DNA of 64,000 nucleotides, from NCBI GenBank assembly GCA_963921335.3, contig CAWUFC020000001.1, forward strand, positions 186,001-250,000. Reading direction: 5' to 3'. This document shows positions 61,502 through 64,000 of the stretch, one piece after another. The stretch is from CAWUFC02 sp963921335. GTDB lineage: Bacteria > Pseudomonadota > Gammaproteobacteria > Pseudomonadales > Halieaceae. The notes under the pieces are model-generated. The model was not told the origin of the DNA and made no database searches. It saw only the letters and a list, made by a program, of their open reading frames with translations. A program made the position numbers and the translations under genes. Each line of letters starts with the position of its first letter. Position 1 is the first letter of the stretch.

Positions 61502-62571
61502 GCGACCTGCTGGTTAGTCTGCAACTTGAACGCGGCCAATTCGAGCTGGGCTTTGAGGGCGTGATTAGCGGCACCGGCACCACTGGCATCATCGGGCCCA
61601 GCGGCTGCGGTAAAACGACACTATTGAAGGCGCTAGCCGGACTGCTGCCCTGCTCTGATGAATCACTGATCAGCTTTGACAATCGCGCCTGGCAATCACC
61701 ACAGGATGCATTGCCCACCCATGAACGCCGCGTCGGCTTTGTGTTCCAGTCGGCACACCTGTTCCCGCATCTGACGGTACAGGGCAATCTGGGGTTTGCA
61801 GAAGACCGTGCTCACAACCCCGAGGGGCCCTCCCAGCAGCAGGTGGTTGAGTGGTTGCAGCTCGACGATCTACTCGATCGAGCGACCCATCAGTTATCCC
61901 GGGGTCAGCAACAGCGAGTCGCAATTGCCCGGGCATTATTGAGCCACCCCGACATCCTGTTTTTGGATGAGCCGCTGGCCAACCTGGATCGCAGTGCTCG
62001 CGATCATATTCTCACCTGCCTGCAGCAGCTTCAGCGCGAGTTGTCCATTCCCATGCTGTACGTCAGTCACGACATGGATGAGATCAGCCGACTGGCGGAG
62101 CATTTGCTGATTATGGAAGCGGGCCGCATTCTCGCCAGCGGCCCGGCGGCGGAACTGACCGCACAACTGGACCTGCCACTGGCTCGCGACAGTCGCGCCA
62201 ATGCCATCCTGCACGCTCAATTACATCAACATCATCCTGAAGACGGGCTCAGTGAGCTCAGCTTGGGTGAATATTCGCTCTGGGTTAGCCATTGTCAGGG
62301 GGAACCTGGATCGGTTCACCGGGTACAAATTGCGGCGCGTGATGTCAGCCTGTGCCTCACCCCGCCGGATGATTCCAGCATGCTCAATATTTTGCCCGCT
62401 ACTATTCTAGAGCTGGCAGAGCTCGACCAGCATCAGATGGTGGTGCAGTTGGAGATTGATCATCAACTCCTGTTGGCGCGGCTGACGCGACGCTCCGTCA
62501 ATCGCCTGCAGCTGTCAGCGGGTAAAGCAGTTTATGCCCAGATCAAATCGGTGGCTCTGCTCAGTGACTGA
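61498..62571 (+). CDS. modC: Molybdate ABC transporter ATPase
   Basis: The 357-residue ATPase has Walker A GPSGCGKTTLLKAL, the signature LSRGQQQRVAIARALL, Walker B ILFLDEPLANLD and the switch histidine in YVSHDMDE. A C-terminal MOP/TOBE-like domain (SSMLNILPATILELAELDQH) binds molybdate. GTG 61498 has GGAGG 8 bases upstream and overlaps the modB stop (GTGA). ATG 61483 would overlap that ribosome site. It completes the modABC operon. Confidence 0.92.
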   Translation: MSDLLVSLQLERGQFELGFEGVISGTGTTGIIGPSGCGKTTLLKALAGLLPCSDESLISFDNRAWQSPQDALPTHERRVGFVFQSAHLFPHLTVQGNLGFAEDRAHNPEGPSQQQVVEWLQLDDLLDRATHQLSRGQQQRVAIARALLSHPDILFLDEPLANLDRSARDHILTCLQQLQRELSIPMLYVSHDMDEISRLAEHLLIMEAGRILASGPAAELTAQLDLPLARDSRANAILHAQLHQHHPEDGLSELSLGEYSLWVSHCQGEPGSVHRVQIAARDVSLCLTPPDDSSMLNILPATILELAELDQHQMVVQLEIDHQLLLARLTRRSVNRLQLSAGKAVYAQIKSVALLSD

Positions 62572-63553
62572 ACAGGACAGCACAGAAGAACACCCCTACG
62601 ACCGGCTCACCCCCGACCTGGTGATAGAAGCGGTAGAGAGCCTGGGATATCTGAGCGACGCCAGGCTGCTGGCACTGAACAGCTATGAAAACCGCGTCTA
62701 CCAGGTAGGCATCGAAGACGAGCAGCCTGTCATCGCCAAGTTCTACCGCCCGGCACGCTGGACACGGGAGCAGGTGCTAGAAGAACACCAGTTCAGCCTC
62801 GAGTTAAAAGAAGCAGACCTGTCGGTGGTCGCACCACTGGCAGACAAACAAGGCCACACCCTGCACCACTTCGAAGGTTTCGACTTTGCACTATTCCCCC
62901 GGCAAGGCGGTCACCCACCGGAGCTCGACAACCTGGACAGCCTGTTCATTCTTGGTCGCACGCTGAGCCGCATGCACACCGTAGGCCGCGCCAGCAGGTT
63001 TCAGCACCGCCTCGACCTGGGCATTGAACGCATGGCTCAACAGAGCTTTGAGTACCTGGCCGAACACTGGATTCCCGCAGACCTGCACACCGCCTATGTC
63101 AGCCTTTGCGAAGATCTGTTGCAACGCATCAAAGAGACTTACGAACCGCGCGATCTCATACGCGTTCACGGTGACTGCCATTCGGGCAATATCCTTTGGC
63201 GCGATGACACGGCACATTTTGTCGACCTGGACGATTGCGTGATGGCGCCCGCCATACAGGATCTCTGGATGCTATTGAGTGGCGACTATCAACAACGCTG
63301 CCTGCAGCTGAGTGAGGTCATCGAGGCTTACAACGAGTTCTGTGATTTCGACCCGTCGCAATTGCGCTGGATTGAAGCGTTGCGCAGTATGCGCATCATG
63401 CACTACGCGGCCTGGCTGGGCCGGCGTTGGAGTGACCCCGCCTTCCCCCGCAGTTTTACCTGGTTCAACGATGCCCGCTATTGGGCAGATCACATACTTG
63501 AGTTACGCGAGCAGCTGGCTGCCTTTGACGAGCCAGTCCTGAAGCTGCTGTGA
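62564..63553 (+). CDS. srkA: SrkA (YihE/RdoA) family stress-response kinase
   Basis: The 329-residue protein has a kinase-like fold: ALNSYENRVYQVGIEDEQPV and VIAKFYRPARWTREQ (nucleotide lysine), the catalytic loop RVHGDCHSGNILW and the metal-binding VDLDDCVM. SrkA in E. coli protects cells from stress-induced death. GTG 62564 overlaps modC by 8 bases; a start at 62534 lies further inside modC. The length matches SrkA. Confidence 0.9.
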   Translation: MTEQDSTEEHPYDRLTPDLVIEAVESLGYLSDARLLALNSYENRVYQVGIEDEQPVIAKFYRPARWTREQVLEEHQFSLELKEADLSVVAPLADKQGHTLHHFEGFDFALFPRQGGHPPELDNLDSLFILGRTLSRMHTVGRASRFQHRLDLGIERMAQQSFEYLAEHWIPADLHTAYVSLCEDLLQRIKETYEPRDLIRVHGDCHSGNILWRDDTAHFVDLDDCVMAPAIQDLWMLLSGDYQQRCLQLSEVIEAYNEFCDFDPSQLRWIEALRSMRIMHYAAWLGRRWSDPAFPRSFTWFNDARYWADHILELREQLAAFDEPVLKLL

Positions 63554-64000
63554 TCAGTCCCGAGTGGTGGGCGCGATCAAGGCCCGCAGCCAGTTAAAGA
63601 ATCCGTTTTCACCCAACACCATGCGATCAACCGCATCGTAGAATTCGTTTAGCTGCTCGGGCTCGGCAAAGAAGTCGGCGCGAGTAGTAAAGCCCTGCTC
63701 CGGGTCCAGCTCTTTCACAATTTTGGCCGGGTTACCTGCCACCACCACATTGGCCGGCACATCCTTACTCACCACCGCATTAGCGGCGACCACGCTGTTC
63801 TCGCCGATAGTGGCACCTTTAAGCACCACGCAATGATCGCCCAACCAGACATTGTCGCCAATGTGCACCGGGGTGACGGTGTCACTGCGTTCGGTCCGAT
63901 CATAAATACCGTGCCAGTCTGAATCAGTGATATAGACGCTATTCGCCATCATCACGCTGTCGCCAATGGTGATTTCATCACTGGCGCTGATTCGGGTACC
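63554..64000 (-). CDS. Left-handed beta-helix (hexapeptide) acetyltransferase, 5' end outside window
   Basis: The frame is open to the right edge, so the start is missing. The visible 148 residues carry hexapeptide repeats: ISASDEITIGDSVMMANSVY, VHIGDNVWLGDHCVVLKGAT, IGENSVVAANAVVSKDVPAN and VVVAGNPAKIVKELD. These form a left-handed helix typical of CoA-dependent acetyltransferases such as those acting on sugars. The C-terminal extension (FFAEPEQLNEFYDAVDRM) is helical. The acceptor is unknown. It converges with srkA with no gap. Confidence 0.85.
   Translation of the reverse strand, partial: GTRISASDEITIGDSVMMANSVYITDSDWHGIYDRTERSDTVTPVHIGDNVWLGDHCVVLKGATIGENSVVAANAVVSKDVPANVVVAGNPAKIVKELDPEQGFTTRADFFAEPEQLNEFYDAVDRMVLGENGFFNWLRALIAPTTRD

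Noticed and set aside
1..64000. CRISPR arrays, rRNA genes, prophage or defence islands
   Set aside because: No regularly spaced repeats, rRNA-like sequence, phage structural genes or recognised defence genes were seen.

Overview
The window is chromosomal DNA from a Gammaproteobacterium, most likely a marine heterotroph of the Halieaceae (OM60/NOR5) or a nearby Cellvibrionales lineage. This is an inference from gene content: OprB-type porins, acyl-CoA carboxylase, a fused BioH-BioC protein, paired DUF885 proteins, a carotenoid oxygenase/P450 cluster, DUF3094 and a MoxR-Bat operon. Genes are tightly packed on both strands, often with overlapping stop and start codons. TAG, TGA and TAA all serve as terminal stops of intact genes.

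Layout. 1-6493: desaturase-like membrane protein (partial), two divergent OprB-type porins, biotin carboxylase and carboxyltransferase subunits of an acyl-CoA carboxylase. 6508-13347: two small secreted proteins (one interrupted), a P450, and a facing operon of carotenoid oxygenase, D-aminoacylase-like amidohydrolase, SDR (frameshifted) and GST. 13432-21705: Lrp/LysE pair, SppA, a sulfotransferase-like protein paired with a class IV aminotransferase, and two facing DUF885 proteins. 21812-28960: SDR followed by moxR-DUF58-DUF4381-batA-batB-batD. 28911-33858: gcvT, shikimate kinase, interrupted adenylate cyclase, a regulatory/structured-RNA region, a small acidic protein, a damaged HdfR-like LysR gene and two consensus CRP-type sites. 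33910-42045: B12-type radical SAM protein, PadR, zinc-ribbon protein, mtnA, a membrane protein and a puuA/puuB/TetR putrescine group. 42042-52385: a surface-glycan or lipid modification region (two acyltransferases, PAPS sulfotransferase, arylsulfotransferase-like protein, membrane-fused aminopropyltransferase-like protein, GT-C glycosyltransferase) ending in an IS481-like element 9 bp from a tRNA-Pro gene. 52395-64000: tRNA-Pro, DUF3094, acyl-CoA dehydrogenase, bioB-bioF-bioHC-bioD, comF, modABC, srkA and a partial hexapeptide acetyltransferase.

Two features stand out. First, positions 31998-32106 fold on paper into a branched RNA-like structure with two C-AGGGAC-G hexaloops, the form bound by CsrA/RsmA proteins; a symmetric cluster of TGTCA half-sites lies just upstream. 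Second, an unusual number of genes carry single lesions: in-frame stops in five genes (six codons), frameshifts in two, and CTG, ATT or ATA where a start codon is expected in three. The repaired lengths match the family lengths where I can judge this. These are either genuine early pseudogenes and rare starts, or errors in the assembly; the sequence alone cannot decide.
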